Assembly (NCBI GenBank): GCA_964424355.1
Contig: CAYRIO010000016.1
Span: forward strand, 8,500 to 72,499
Direction of reading: 5' to 3'
DNA length: 64,000 nt
Source of the DNA: CAZEHS01 sp964424355
Lineage (GTDB): Bacteria; Bacillota; Clostridia; Peptostreptococcales; Acidaminobacteraceae
Part shown: positions 1-8,690 of the stretch, piece by piece
How the letters are laid out: each line of letters begins with the position of its first letter
How positions within the stretch are numbered: the first letter of the stretch is position 1
Made by a program: the position numbers and the translations under genes
The notes under the pieces: generated by a model
Told to the model about the DNA's origin: nothing
The model's input: the letters and a program-made list of their open reading frames with translations, nothing else
The model's database searches: none

Positions 1-68
1 CATCAGGAAACGAGATAGACAAACGCCGTGAACAACTGACTGCAGCTGTTACCGCTGCGGCTAAGTGA
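1..68 (+). CDS. C-terminal end of an unidentified protein (5' truncated)
   Basis: An open frame enters from the left edge in phase with position 3 and stops at TGA 66-68. The visible tail is about 21 residues, ending in an alanine-rich, charged stretch (REQLTAAVTAAAK). It is too short to assign to a family. It lies 35 bases before a strong ribosome binding site for the next gene on the same strand, so the two may be co-transcribed. It could also be chance, because so little is visible. Confidence 0.4.
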   Translation, partial: SGNEIDKRREQLTAAVTAAAK

Positions 69-103
69 TTAATCACCATGCTTTCTGAAAAAGGAGCCCT
101 CTC

Positions 104-3100
104 ATGAAAAGACCCATCTCCCTGCTGCTTGCCCTTACGCTGATCCTGCCTTTTCCCTCTGCCTTCGCAGAGGATATTACCCTGCGGCCGGATGTGGTGG
201 TGCCGGAGCTGGTTGGACTTCCTCTTTCTGCGGAGGGAGCGAAGGAGATTCTGTCGGACCCCAAGGGGGCAGAGCTGGTGAAGCTCAGCCAGTATACGGA
301 TATCGCCGGCAATGCCTCTCAGAACGATATGGTGCGGATGACCTTCGAGGGCGCATTCAAGACCCTTGGCAGTGGTAAATTTGCGCCCAAGACCCCCCTG
401 ACCCGACAAGATGCGCTGGCGCTGCTGGTACGCATGCTGGGGCAGGAAAGCACGGTTCAGCAAGGGGTGCTGAGCGCCTCCCAGGGTCAGTCCGCTGCTG
501 CAGTGAGCAGCCTGCTTAAACAGGCCTACGTGGATCAGGCGACAACACTGGGCCTGATCACAGCCAATGAGAACAGCAATCTGGACCAGCCGGCCAGCCG
601 ACAGGAAATTGCCGTCTGGACTGCCCGGGCCATCAATCTTCAACCGGATTACACCGATGTGGATGGCATCTACACCTTCAAGGATGTGCAGGCTGTCAAG
701 CCTGAAAATCGGGGCCTCCTGGAAGCCGTGCTGAAAGAAAAGATATTCACCACGGACACCGGCAGTCTCTTCAACCCCAATCGGACGGTGACACGGGATG
801 AGATGGCCTCCGTGCTGGCGGAAATATCGCCCCGGCTCTACACCAACAGGAACATGGCTGTGATTTCCGGCATGGTGGCCGGGATCAATACCCAGAACAC
901 CTCGGAATCCGGGGCCACCATCACCACGAAGACCATCACCGTGAAGGCTTTGGATGGTTCGGTGAATAAGGTAATCACAACCGTCAACTCCAAGACCGGA
1001 ATCAAAACGGATTTCGGTGTCTATAAAGGCGGCCGGGTAACCGGATCGGAGGGCCTGGCCCAGGGAGATCAAATTGAACTGGTGACACGGAATGGTTTGG
1101 CAACCTTCGCCGAGGTGCTCAGCGACGGTACCATCCTGGATCGGATTAAAGCGGACAGCATGCAGGGCGATAACCTCCGGTCCTATTACGGCACGGTCTA
1201 TGGCCGCATCAGTGAAACCCAAAAAGACGGCGACAAGACCCTCGCCATCGAACGGATCCGAATCAAGAACCACACGGGCCAGACCTTTGATATCGTGGTG
1301 AAAACGGATCCGGCTACAGGGATCCGAGATGATATCTACGTGATAAAAAATGGCGTCAGTGGCGGCGCCTCCCTGCTCCAGAATGGGGATGCCATTGAAT
1401 ACACGGTGAAAGACCCCAACATTCTGATCTTTGCCACGGCCAAACCCTCCCAGGTATCAGAAATCAAAGGGACCGTGCGCAGTACCATCATTCCGGAGAG
1501 CGGAACAGCCAGCCTCACGGTCCAGGATTATAACAACATCATCAGTACCTTCCCAGTGGCGGGCTATGCAGATATCAGCATCAATACCGGGTATGCCAAG
1601 CTGGCAGATCTGAAATACGCAATGCCTGTGGCGCTCACCGTGACAAACGGGTTCATCACTCATGTCGGCGCGGAGACGTTTTCCAATCCGGGCTACATCG
1701 ATCCAGCCAACCGCATGATTTCCGGCACGGTCAAGAGCATTTCAGGAACCTTGGTGACTGTCTTGGCCGCCGACGGTACTGCAACCGGCTATACCGTAGA
1801 CAGCATGAGCCAACTCACCAAAAACAATCAGCCGGTTACGATCAGCACCCTGAAAGCAGGGGACCGGGTGAAGATGTACTTCCCGGATCTATACACCCGG
1901 ACACCGAAAAAGGTTGAGATTGAAGGGCCTGAGCAATTGATTCAGGGCGTGTACGCCGGGAAGGTGTCCCAGGTCAATGGCACCAACGGTCTGATCACCC
2001 TGAAGGATCCTGCGCTGCTGCAGAATGATCAGTGGGAGGCCACCGGCCAGTATCTGCAGGATTTCTATCTGCCTGCAGCCGGGGCCATCTACGCCCAGGG
2101 CCGAAAAATAACGACAAACGACCTGAAAAACTATTATATGAACGCAGAGGTCTATGTTGCCATGAAGGATGGGTACAACCGCCCGGAGGCTCTGCGTGTT
2201 GTGGTGAAGAATGGTGGAGAACGGCAGTATTCCAGCAGCATTTACAAGGTGGATCAGGCCTTGGGGCGGTTCGAGCTGGATAACCGGATGAATGTCCTCT
2301 ACAATGCGGGGACTATCTTCCTGAGGGATGGCAGGCTTGTGGAGATGTCCAACCTCGCCAGCCAGGACAGCGTATCCGTGGTGGCCAACTACCAGACCGG
2401 TCAGAACCAGGCCGCGGTGGTCAGCCTCAATGGCTCCGGGCAGCTTCAGGTGGGCGGCTTCTATGTCGGGTATATCGATGTGGTCTACTCCAGCCGGGTG
2501 AACCTGGAATACTTCTCAAAACTGACAGACAACAGCATGCCAGAGGTGGAGACCGGTGAAACTGCCAGCCTGTACTTCGGCAATTCCAGCCGGATCACGG
2601 ATGTGACCGACGAAGAGAACCCGGAAGAATTGACGCCTTACGCCTTCTTCAACGGAGAATATTCCAAGGAAGAGAATGAGGATTCCGATGACACCGGTCT
2701 GGACTATGAGCGGTACTATGCCCTGGCCTACACCGATGAGAACGGCGAGATCATCGATATGGTCATCAGGCAAAGCGCCCTGTTCAACGGCACGGATATT
2801 GACAACACCCTTGAAAAGGAATCCGAGCTCAATGACGAGATGGATGACGAGTTGGACCGACTGGTGGTCACCAAAGGAACGGTCAGCGGGCTGGATACCA
2901 GTTGGAACCGCATTCAGATGAGCAATGCCATGGATTGGATCGAGTACCAGAATGAATGGAACGTCAACCGGTCCGATATGTACGCCGCAGTTGGGGAAAC
3001 CCTGATTGTCCGGAACAACAAGCCCATCGATTTCGCGGATATCCAGATCGGCGATCGGATCCAGGTTCTTCGCATGCGCGGGAATGCGGTGTTGGTTGTC

Positions 3101-3112
3101 GTGGAAGAGTGA
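104..3112 (+). CDS. Large exported SLH-domain surface protein (1002 aa)
   Basis: The start at ATG 104 follows AAAGGAG and gives a clear signal peptide (MKRPISLLLAL...SAFA, cleavage near residue 22). Three SLH-like modules follow at about residues 60-115, 130-180 and 185-245, each with the usual threonine or serine-arginine motif (TRQDAL, SRQEIA, TRDEMA). SLH domains normally anchor proteins to pyruvylated wall polysaccharide. The remaining ~750 residues are beta-rich and contain recurring short modules of the 'G.V.sisg..vtv...dG...Y.V' kind, and the end (residues ~840-940) is very acidic. No catalytic motif is seen. A structural cell-surface role is inferred. The next gene, 3233-4768, is also an SLH protein on the same strand. 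Confidence 0.85.
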   Translation: MKRPISLLLALTLILPFPSAFAEDITLRPDVVVPELVGLPLSAEGAKEILSDPKGAELVKLSQYTDIAGNASQNDMVRMTFEGAFKTLGSGKFAPKTPLTRQDALALLVRMLGQESTVQQGVLSASQGQSAAAVSSLLKQAYVDQATTLGLITANENSNLDQPASRQEIAVWTARAINLQPDYTDVDGIYTFKDVQAVKPENRGLLEAVLKEKIFTTDTGSLFNPNRTVTRDEMASVLAEISPRLYTNRNMAVISGMVAGINTQNTSESGATITTKTITVKALDGSVNKVITTVNSKTGIKTDFGVYKGGRVTGSEGLAQGDQIELVTRNGLATFAEVLSDGTILDRIKADSMQGDNLRSYYGTVYGRISETQKDGDKTLAIERIRIKNHTGQTFDIVVKTDPATGIRDDIYVIKNGVSGGASLLQNGDAIEYTVKDPNILIFATAKPSQVSEIKGTVRSTIIPESGTASLTVQDYNNIISTFPVAGYADISINTGYAKLADLKYAMPVALTVTNGFITHVGAETFSNPGYIDPANRMISGTVKSISGTLVTVLAADGTATGYTVDSMSQLTKNNQPVTISTLKAGDRVKMYFPDLYTRTPKKVEIEGPEQLIQGVYAGKVSQVNGTNGLITLKDPALLQNDQWEATGQYLQDFYLPAAGAIYAQGRKITTNDLKNYYMNAEVYVAMKDGYNRPEALRVVVKNGGERQYSSSIYKVDQALGRFELDNRMNVLYNAGTIFLRDGRLVEMSNLASQDSVSVVANYQTGQNQAAVVSLNGSGQLQVGGFYVGYIDVVYSSRVNLEYFSKLTDNSMPEVETGETASLYFGNSSRITDVTDEENPEELTPYAFFNGEYSKEENEDSDDTGLDYERYYALAYTDENGEIIDMVIRQSALFNGTDIDNTLEKESELNDEMDDELDRLVVTKGTVSGLDTSWNRIQMSNAMDWIEYQNEWNVNRSDMYAAVGETLIVRNNKPIDFADIQIGDRIQVLRMRGNAVLVVVEE

Positions 3113-3118
3113 TATAAT
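3092..3118 (+). promoter_or_regulatory. Candidate extended -10 promoter ahead of the second SLH gene
   Basis: TGATATAAT lies at 3110-3118, overlapping the stop codon of the upstream SLH gene. A TTGGTT hexamer at 3092-3097 is 15 bases upstream, which is short. The TGn-TATAAT match is the main support. It would give the 3233 gene its own transcript with a leader of about 110 bases. Confidence 0.35.
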
Positions 3119-3232
3119 AAAAAAGTTGAAGTCATCAATGAATCGCCACGGATTCCATGTGCTGCTGAAAATGACACCTGCAGCACCGATGTTGTTCGTG
3201 GGAAAAGAAATAACGGTACTCTGGAGGAAGCA

Positions 3233-4768
3233 ATGTTCAAACGACTTATCGGCTGCATTACGGCAGCAATCCTGCTCACCACTTCTTATGCCTATGCTGA
3301 TATGGCTGGGTTTGAAGGCGGCGTCCAGGGGGATCCTACCCTGAAAACAGACACGTACAACTATGAGGAGTTCTGTTTCCTGACGGGGGTGCCCATTCTG
3401 CTGACAGGCACGCTGTCCGTTCCGCCGCCCCCGGTGGGAAAGGAACTCTACACCCTTTCGTATAAATACGATCTGGCCAACGAGGATGAAGACATCAAAG
3501 TCACCCGGAAAATCACGGTGGAAGTGACAGATAAGAAGAATACCGTCTTCAAGCAAACCCAGCGAAAAACCAAAATCACCTCTTTTTCAGAAAGCGTCAC
3601 AGCGGGCAGCAATAAGTATACGCTGAACAGCTATATTTACACCAAGTCCGCCCTGGTGGACAATACCCCAGCGGTAGACTACTCCTCCGGCACCTTCTAC
3701 GGCAAGCGGACCTACTTGATCAATGGCACGGCTACGAAGAACGAAGGCAAGATCGTCATTGAAACCAACGGGGATCCCGTTATTGGCTATAACCACTATT
3801 GGGGGGACAGCCTCACCACAGTCGTGGATCACCGGATCACCGGGCAGGTTGAAAACCCGGACTATGACTCCACCGATTCCGATTCCGAGAAATACCTGGA
3901 TTGGGAGGGGTCGGTCTCGCTTCGCATCTCCCGGACCGATAAACGGAGCTTCTCTAAGATCGTCAATTCTCCTCAAACCTTCAGCTTCCGGAATGGCTAT
4001 GTGAAAAACCGAACCCTGGAGAACATTCTACAGTACGAATACGATCTGCCCAAAATCGATGATGACGGACTGCCGACCAGCAAGCGGAACAAAGCGACAA
4101 AGAACCTTCGCAGAGACGCACTGCTGGACAATGAAAGCCTCCTGTCCCCCAAGTATCGGGATATCGGCGGACACTGGGCGGAAGAACCCGTCTTCCTGCT
4201 GGCCAGTCTGAATGTCTTCAACAACGATTCCAGTTATTTTTCCCCAGATACGCCCATCACCCGATTCGATTTTGCCCGCGCCATCGCCAATTCCCTGTCG
4301 GAAGTGAAAGAACTGACGGCTGCGGAGCGGGTCAAGCTGAAGCGGGACCCAAAGGCCGTCAAGCTGTTTGATGACATCACCGTAGACGATCCGGAATATG
4401 CCTACGTGAAATTCGTCAAGGAGCGGGGCATCATGGTAGGGGAGAACAGCTACTTCCTGCCGGACCGTACCCTGCGCCGGTCCGAAGCCATCCAAATCAT
4501 GGTCAATGCCCTGGGCATCACCCACTTGGCTCCCAGTCCTCCCTATCAGATCGGCTACAGCGATGAATATGAAATTCCGGACTGGTCAAAGGACGCCATC
4601 TACATGGCCAAGGACATCAGTCTTGTCACCGGTTATGAAGACGGAACGATCCGGCCCAATGAAATGGTCACCCGGGCTGAAGCGGCTGTCCTCATCAACA
4701 AATTCATCCAGCATATCCGGGAAGACATCAACTATGATTACCGGGAGAAGATAATCAATAAATTGTAA
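3233..4768 (+). CDS. Exported protein with C-terminal SLH domains (511 aa)
   Basis: ATG 3233 follows CTGGAGGAAGC and begins a signal peptide (MFKRLIGC...SYAYA). Residues ~25-300 form a beta-rich region with no recognised catalytic motif. Three SLH modules occupy the C-terminus, at about residues 305-355, 375-430 and 440-495. They are marked by IGGHWAEEPV, then TRFDFA, RRSEAI and TRAEAA, the last being the canonical TRAE anchor motif. The SLH set sits at the opposite end from that of the 104-3112 protein. The protein is probably displayed on the wall. No dedicated function can be read from it. Confidence 0.85.
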   Translation: MFKRLIGCITAAILLTTSYAYADMAGFEGGVQGDPTLKTDTYNYEEFCFLTGVPILLTGTLSVPPPPVGKELYTLSYKYDLANEDEDIKVTRKITVEVTDKKNTVFKQTQRKTKITSFSESVTAGSNKYTLNSYIYTKSALVDNTPAVDYSSGTFYGKRTYLINGTATKNEGKIVIETNGDPVIGYNHYWGDSLTTVVDHRITGQVENPDYDSTDSDSEKYLDWEGSVSLRISRTDKRSFSKIVNSPQTFSFRNGYVKNRTLENILQYEYDLPKIDDDGLPTSKRNKATKNLRRDALLDNESLLSPKYRDIGGHWAEEPVFLLASLNVFNNDSSYFSPDTPITRFDFARAIANSLSEVKELTAAERVKLKRDPKAVKLFDDITVDDPEYAYVKFVKERGIMVGENSYFLPDRTLRRSEAIQIMVNALGITHLAPSPPYQIGYSDEYEIPDWSKDAIYMAKDISLVTGYEDGTIRPNEMVTRAEAAVLINKFIQHIREDINYDYREKIINKL

Positions 4769-4795
4769 AACATGTAAACATGACAATTGATTCCA

Positions 4796-4824
4796 TTGAT
4801 TTCCACAGTCTTGCGATGTAGAAT
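4796..4824 (+). promoter_or_regulatory. Sigma-A-type promoter for the small coiled-coil gene
   Basis: TTGATT at 4796-4801, a spacer of exactly 17 bases, then TAGAAT at 4819-4824. It lies about 35 bases before the start codon at 4859 and downstream of the SLH stop, so the small gene can be transcribed alone. Confidence 0.5.
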
Positions 4825-4858
4825 AGGGGCATACCATTATTCCATCAGGAGGCTCTCT

Positions 4859-5056
4859 ATGAACGAACCGATTCATGCAGAACTTAAGGAAATCGTCCAG
4901 TCTCTGCAAGCCATCGAAGAAACATTGCGGTTGGTTAGAGAGCACCAGATCAAGACGGATCTCCGTTTAGACCGTTTCCAGCATAAAGTAATCTCGCTGG
5001 AGGCGTCATTGGATGAGAAACTGGGGTTGTGGAAAGAAGAGCAGCAAATCGGTTAA
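4859..5056 (+). CDS. Small charged helical protein (65 aa), function unknown
   Basis: I start this at ATG 4859 because CAGGAGG stands just upstream; an earlier in-frame ATG at 4787 has no ribosome binding site and overlaps the likely promoter. The product is entirely helical and charged, with heptad spacing (LKEIVQSLQAIEETLRLV, then LDRFQHKVISLEASLDEKL), consistent with a short coiled coil. It has no signal peptide, no membrane segment and no cysteine. It is followed at once by a strong terminator, so it is a single-gene unit. I do not recognise a family. Confidence 0.7.
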   Translation: MNEPIHAELKEIVQSLQAIEETLRLVREHQIKTDLRLDRFQHKVISLEASLDEKLGLWKEEQQIG

Positions 5057-5096
5057 AGTAAGTGCAGAAAGCTTTTAAAATGACTTTTAGATTTAA

Positions 5097-5123
5097 AACA
5101 GGCCCTTGAAGGGGCCTGTTTTT
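5097..5123 (+). terminator. Intrinsic terminator
   Basis: Perfect 9-bp stem AACAGGCCC / GGGCCTGTT (5097-5105 with 5112-5120), a 6-base loop and a T run. It closes the small coiled-coil gene. Confidence 0.9.
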
Positions 5124-5127
5124 GTTG

Positions 5128-5136
5128 TGGTATAAT
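5128..5136 (+). promoter_or_regulatory. Extended -10 promoter for the S41 protease
   Basis: TGGTATAAT directly after the upstream terminator; no good -35 is visible. The position, about 47 bases ahead of the probable start at 5183, fits a promoter for the protease gene. Confidence 0.45.
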
Positions 5137-5182
5137 AAATCATGTACGAACCACTCTATCGATGGCAAAAATGGAGGCAACC

Positions 5183-6538
5183 TTGAAACTCAAACTCACT
5201 GCGGCAATATCCTTATCCTTGGTGCTGCTGACCCAACCAACCTATGCAGCGACCCAGCCCCTCACCCTGGACACCTTCCAGAGCGTCCTTCAAAACGTCG
5301 AGGCGAACTATTACAAACCGGTTACCCGTGATCTCCTCTTGCAGGCATCCCTCAAGGGGATGCTGGAGTCCTTGGACCCCTACAGCGAGTACTACTCCGC
5401 GGAGGAGTATAAAAGCTTCACCGATAGCCTGGAGGGCAGCTTCGTGGGGATTGGCATCATCGTCAACGAAGACCCCAACTACATCCGGGTCTCTCAGATC
5501 TATCCGAATTCCCCGGCACAAAAGGGCGGAATAAAAAAAGAGGACCTCATCTATTCCATCAACGGACAGAGCGTGGCCCCGCTTACATTCGGGGAACGGA
5601 TCGATAAGCTGCTGGGGCCTGTGAACACCGCCGTCACCGTGGGCATTCTCCGCGGGACAGAAAAGCTGTCCATCACCATGACCCGGGAAAAGATCCTGGT
5701 GAATCCGGTGGAGTATAAGCTGTTGGACAATCAGTTGGGTTATATCCGCATTTTGGAATTCAGCTCTGCCTCCAGTCAATATTTCAGTGAAGCCATTACC
5801 GCCCTGCAGAAGCAGAAGATCAAAGGCCTGGTTCTGGATCTTCGGGACAACCCCGGCGGAGATATCGAATCCGTCCTCAAAATCAGTGAGTGGCTGGTTC
5901 CCAAGGGCACCACCCTGATTACCGTCAAATACCGGGATGGGCAGGATTCCTACCAATCCGAAGGGGACCCTATCGGCGTGCCATTGGCGGTGCTGATCAA
6001 CGGCAACAGCGCCAGCGGTTCCGAAATGCTGGCGGGGATTGTGAAGGACAATAAGACCGGAACCATCATCGGAACCAAATCCTATGGCAAGGGCGTTGCC
6101 CAAAACATTTACGACCTGAAAAACGGTGAGGCTGGCGGCTACAAAATGACCGTCGCCGAATTTTTCACCACTGCTCTGGTTAAGATACAGGAAGTGGGCA
6201 TCATGCCCAATATCGTCGTTGAACAGCCGGAAGGGATCAGTGTGGAGGCAGAGAAGAACCTGGCCGTAATTACCGAAAGTCCGCCCATTGCGATGGGAAG
6301 CAGTGGCTTGAACGTGATGGCTGTAGAACAGCGGCTCAAGCTCCTGGGCTATTCTCTGGCGACTGACGGACTTTACGATTCCCAGATGGCAGAGACCCTG
6401 AAACAGATTGGCATCGATGCAGACGGAAGCCTGACGGTGGCAGAGGCAAGGCAGGTACAAAAAATTCTGGACGAAAAATCTCTGCGGGCTAAAGAAGATG
6501 TGCAGCTTAAAAGAGCAGTGGAGATACTGATACAATAA
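5183..6538 (+). CDS. Exported S41-family (C-terminal processing) peptidase with PDZ domain
   Basis: The frame is open from ATG 5162, but TTG 5183 is preferred. It has GGAGG 5 bases upstream and gives a proper signal peptide (KLKLTAAISLSLVLL...TYA); the longer form would put AKMEAT in front of it. The order is an S41 N-terminal helical region (LKGMLESLDPYSEYY), a PDZ domain at residues ~75-160, and a tail-specific protease core. The catalytic serine lies in NSASGSE and the lysine in SYGKG. A peptidoglycan-binding-like repeat (VMAVEQRLKLLGY) is near the C-terminus. The family cleaves extracytoplasmic proteins; the substrate here is unknown. Surrounding SLH genes make surface-protein turnover a reasonable guess. 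Confidence 0.9.
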   Translation: MKLKLTAAISLSLVLLTQPTYAATQPLTLDTFQSVLQNVEANYYKPVTRDLLLQASLKGMLESLDPYSEYYSAEEYKSFTDSLEGSFVGIGIIVNEDPNYIRVSQIYPNSPAQKGGIKKEDLIYSINGQSVAPLTFGERIDKLLGPVNTAVTVGILRGTEKLSITMTREKILVNPVEYKLLDNQLGYIRILEFSSASSQYFSEAITALQKQKIKGLVLDLRDNPGGDIESVLKISEWLVPKGTTLITVKYRDGQDSYQSEGDPIGVPLAVLINGNSASGSEMLAGIVKDNKTGTIIGTKSYGKGVAQNIYDLKNGEAGGYKMTVAEFFTTALVKIQEVGIMPNIVVEQPEGISVEAEKNLAVITESPPIAMGSSGLNVMAVEQRLKLLGYSLATDGLYDSQMAETLKQIGIDADGSLTVAEARQVQKILDEKSLRAKEDVQLKRAVEILIQ

Positions 6539-6577
6539 AAATGAGAGAGTCTGCAAATAGCGGACTCTCTCATTTTT
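6537..6577. terminator. Bidirectional intrinsic terminator between convergent genes
   Basis: A long stem, AAAATGAGAGAGTC with GACTCTCTCATTTTT, is flanked by A and T runs. It can stop both the protease transcript (+) and the leucine-rich-repeat gene (-), whose stop codons lie on either side. Confidence 0.9.
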
Positions 6578-6578
6578 A

Positions 6579-8399
6579 TCACTCCCACGAAGGCCAGTGA
6601 CTGCGATTTTCTGAAAATTTGGCACTAACGCTGTCGTTTGGATCATTATAAAGGATATTGTACTCTTTTGCGATATTTTCGCTGTCGTCCTTAGTGGGTT
6701 CATTTGGGAAAATAAAACTTTTGGAATTTTCGTTACGGCCATCCGTAAAGGAACCGATGGGATACATTTTTACAGCGTTACCACGGTAACGGATTGAATA
6801 TACCAAGCGAACGTCTTCCTTCGGGAATCGGGCCCAAATCAGCTTCATCAGATCATCAGAAACGTGAATGTTTCCTTCAATCCCCGCACTGTGCTTATAG
6901 GATTCAATCAATCCGTCCTCAGGTGCCGAGGATGCTGCGTTGGCCCAAAGATAATCCTTCACATCAAAGAGAGCGTATTCTGTCTTTTTTATAATTTCAT
7001 CGTCATCGTCTTTATCCTTGGCTTCCACTGTAACTTCATACTGTGAATAGGTGTAATTTAAGGACGTTTCCGTGCCGTCAGCCATCAGAACGGTGACAGC
7101 GCCGCTTTCCTTAACATCATCGTTGAGCAGGTATGCTACAGCGTTTGAGAGGGCGGCATCGGATCCAGAGGATCCTTCAAGACAGTATTTTGCGGGCTCC
7201 GTGTACTTCCAGAGGATTGAACGCTCGCTGTCACTCACGGCAAGGTCTCCAGAGGTCAAAGCAAAGGGAATATGCTGAAAGTATTGAATTAACTCATAGA
7301 GATTAGCTATTTTGCTGCGCTTTCCTTCGGCGGAATTATTGACGAGGACCTTATTTAAATCTTCATTTTTATAAAGGGATTCGCCGAAATGTGAGGCGGG
7401 AACCCAGTAAATCCCTGGCTGAACTTCAACGCGGAAGTCGGCAGCGTCATTGCGAAGGTTCCAAGTGTCATAGAGGGGCACATCAACACCTTGAAAATCA
7501 AAATCAGCCTTGGTGAGCTGTGCTGTCATAAAATAAAGCGCATTGAGATTTTCTTTGGGATAGGGGTTTCCCGCAATGAAGAGGGTTTTTAATTTAAAGA
7601 GGTTTTTCAGGGCGTCCAAGTAACGGACCTTGTTATTTGAAAGGTCCAGGAATTCCAACCCGCGAATCGTCTTCAATGGGGTAATATCCACCACTTGGTT
7701 GCCTTTCAGATTCAGGGTTTTCAAAGCACTGAGATTAGCCAGGTCGTTAAGGACGGTAATCCGATTATCGGAAAGGTTCAGGGTCTCAAGGTTTTTGAAA
7801 TAATCCAATCCGGTCACATTATAGATACTTCGGGAGGATAGATCAAGGCTTGTACAGAACAGAGCGTCACCAAGTGTGATATCAGAATTGGCCGGCAATC
7901 CCAACTTAGCAACCAAAGCGTTGGTTAAAGCCTTGTCCGGGATATCAATCTTTGTTTTCAAAGTGCCGTCGGCAATTTCCAGTGTCTTCAGCCGGTCGGT
8001 ACGGATGACATCAACACCAATTGCTTTTGTAAGAATGGCAGCGTCGACGTACAGTTTTCCGTTAATAAACGCCGTTTTCATTGAAAGTGGAACCGCATGA
8101 CCGTTTTGCTCAGCTTGAAGGGTTTCTGGCTTCAAACGGATGATGTAATCCTGTCGTTTAATTACCGCAGATTTCTCAATGTCATCCCACGTGACCGCAA
8201 ATCCAAGTGCCTCAAAAACATCCCGAGCGGGAACCATGATTCCAGAACCACTTACAACGGCAGACGATCCTGGTATGACTCTGCTATCTAGGGTGATTCC
8301 ATAGGTTAGGCTGTTGTCGGCAAAAACAACTGAAGAGGCAGCCAGCATGCCGGCAGATACTGCGGTTGCAATGGCTAAGCGTCGAATATGAACCCTCAT
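6579..8399 (-). CDS. Exported stalk-domain / leucine-rich-repeat protein (606 aa)
   Basis: The start at 8399 has GGAGG upstream on the minus strand. A signal peptide (ending SVVFA) is followed by a copper-amine-oxidase-N-type domain at residues ~30-145 (VPARDVFEALGFAVTWDD), a beta module repeated in several proteins of this window. Residues ~165-290 hold about five leucine-rich repeats of the 22-residue bacterial kind (LETLNLSDNRITVL, LKTLNLKGNQVVDI). The rest is a ~300-residue beta-rich region of no known family. Leucine-rich repeats usually bind proteins or glycans, so a surface adhesion or scaffold role is inferred. It is the only non-transposon gene on the minus strand. Confidence 0.85.
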   Translation of the reverse strand: MRVHIRRLAIATAVSAGMLAASSVVFADNSLTYGITLDSRVIPGSSAVVSGSGIMVPARDVFEALGFAVTWDDIEKSAVIKRQDYIIRLKPETLQAEQNGHAVPLSMKTAFINGKLYVDAAILTKAIGVDVIRTDRLKTLEIADGTLKTKIDIPDKALTNALVAKLGLPANSDITLGDALFCTSLDLSSRSIYNVTGLDYFKNLETLNLSDNRITVLNDLANLSALKTLNLKGNQVVDITPLKTIRGLEFLDLSNNKVRYLDALKNLFKLKTLFIAGNPYPKENLNALYFMTAQLTKADFDFQGVDVPLYDTWNLRNDAADFRVEVQPGIYWVPASHFGESLYKNEDLNKVLVNNSAEGKRSKIANLYELIQYFQHIPFALTSGDLAVSDSERSILWKYTEPAKYCLEGSSGSDAALSNAVAYLLNDDVKESGAVTVLMADGTETSLNYTYSQYEVTVEAKDKDDDDEIIKKTEYALFDVKDYLWANAASSAPEDGLIESYKHSAGIEGNIHVSDDLMKLIWARFPKEDVRLVYSIRYRGNAVKMYPIGSFTDGRNENSKSFIFPNEPTKDDSENIAKEYNILYNDPNDSVSAKFSENRSHWPSWE

Positions 8400-8437
8400 T
8401 TCGTGTCCTCCATTAGACTGATATAATCATTCATTTC

Positions 8438-8446
8438 ATTATAACA
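8438..8446 (-). promoter_or_regulatory. Extended -10 promoter of the leucine-rich-repeat gene
   Basis: Read on the minus strand the site is TGTTATAAT, about 38 bases before the start codon. No clear -35 is seen. Confidence 0.4.
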
Positions 8447-8487
8447 TGGGCGCTGGACAACATTGCAAAGAAAGGTTGTAAATATTA

Positions 8488-8516
8488 TTGACGTGGATAT
8501 TCTGATAGGATATACT
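8488..8516 (+). promoter_or_regulatory. Sigma-A promoter of pyrG
   Basis: TTGACG at 8488-8493, exactly 17 bases, then TATACT at 8511-8516. Transcription should begin near 8523, giving an untranslated leader of about 165 bases before pyrG. Confidence 0.75.
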
Positions 8517-8535
8517 TTTGCATTATTTATAGATT

Positions 8536-8609
8536 ACACCCGGTTGGGTGTCGGACCTAAAAAATCTAGCTTTGGGAGGCCACCCACAGGGGGTGGTTTC
8601 TCATTTTTT
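8536..8609 (+). promoter_or_regulatory. pyrG leader with terminator-like hairpin and competing hairpin
   Basis: A first hairpin pairs ACACCC (8536-8541) with GGGTGT (8546-8551). A second pairs CCACCC (8580-8585) with GGGTGG (8591-8596) and runs into a T-rich tract ending at 8609, like an intrinsic terminator. TGGGTG (8545-8550) can pair with CACCCA (8581-8586) instead, which would break both hairpins. This layout suggests transcription attenuation. Bacillus pyrG is attenuated by CTP-dependent reiterative G addition at a GGGC start, but no such start is evident here. The mechanism is inference. Confidence 0.55.
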
Positions 8610-8690
8610 GGGTATCTGAACGCAGACGGATATCATGCAAGTTCGATGCAGCTAGTGCAGTCAGCAACCCTATCGTGGAAAGGAGCTATT

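Noticed and set aside
2516..3556. 346-codon minus-strand frame spanning the two SLH genes
   Set aside because: It runs antisense to two real genes with signal peptides and has no start signal or recognisable domain.
5213..6742. 509-codon open frame on the minus strand opposite the S41 protease
   Set aside because: The protein read is rich in His, Gln and Phe with no family motif, has no ribosome binding site, and lies wholly against a clearly real gene. It is a codon-bias shadow.
8463..8690. 76-codon N-terminal extension of CTP synthase
   Set aside because: The stretch contains the promoter and hairpins, and ATG 8691 has a strong ribosome binding site and gives the standard 534-residue length.
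8520..8690. Known riboswitch or PyrR-binding leader upstream of pyrG
   Set aside because: I compared it by eye with the preQ1, fluoride, ZTP and guanidine classes and with the PyrR site and saw no consensus core. It is kept only as an unnamed attenuator-like leader.
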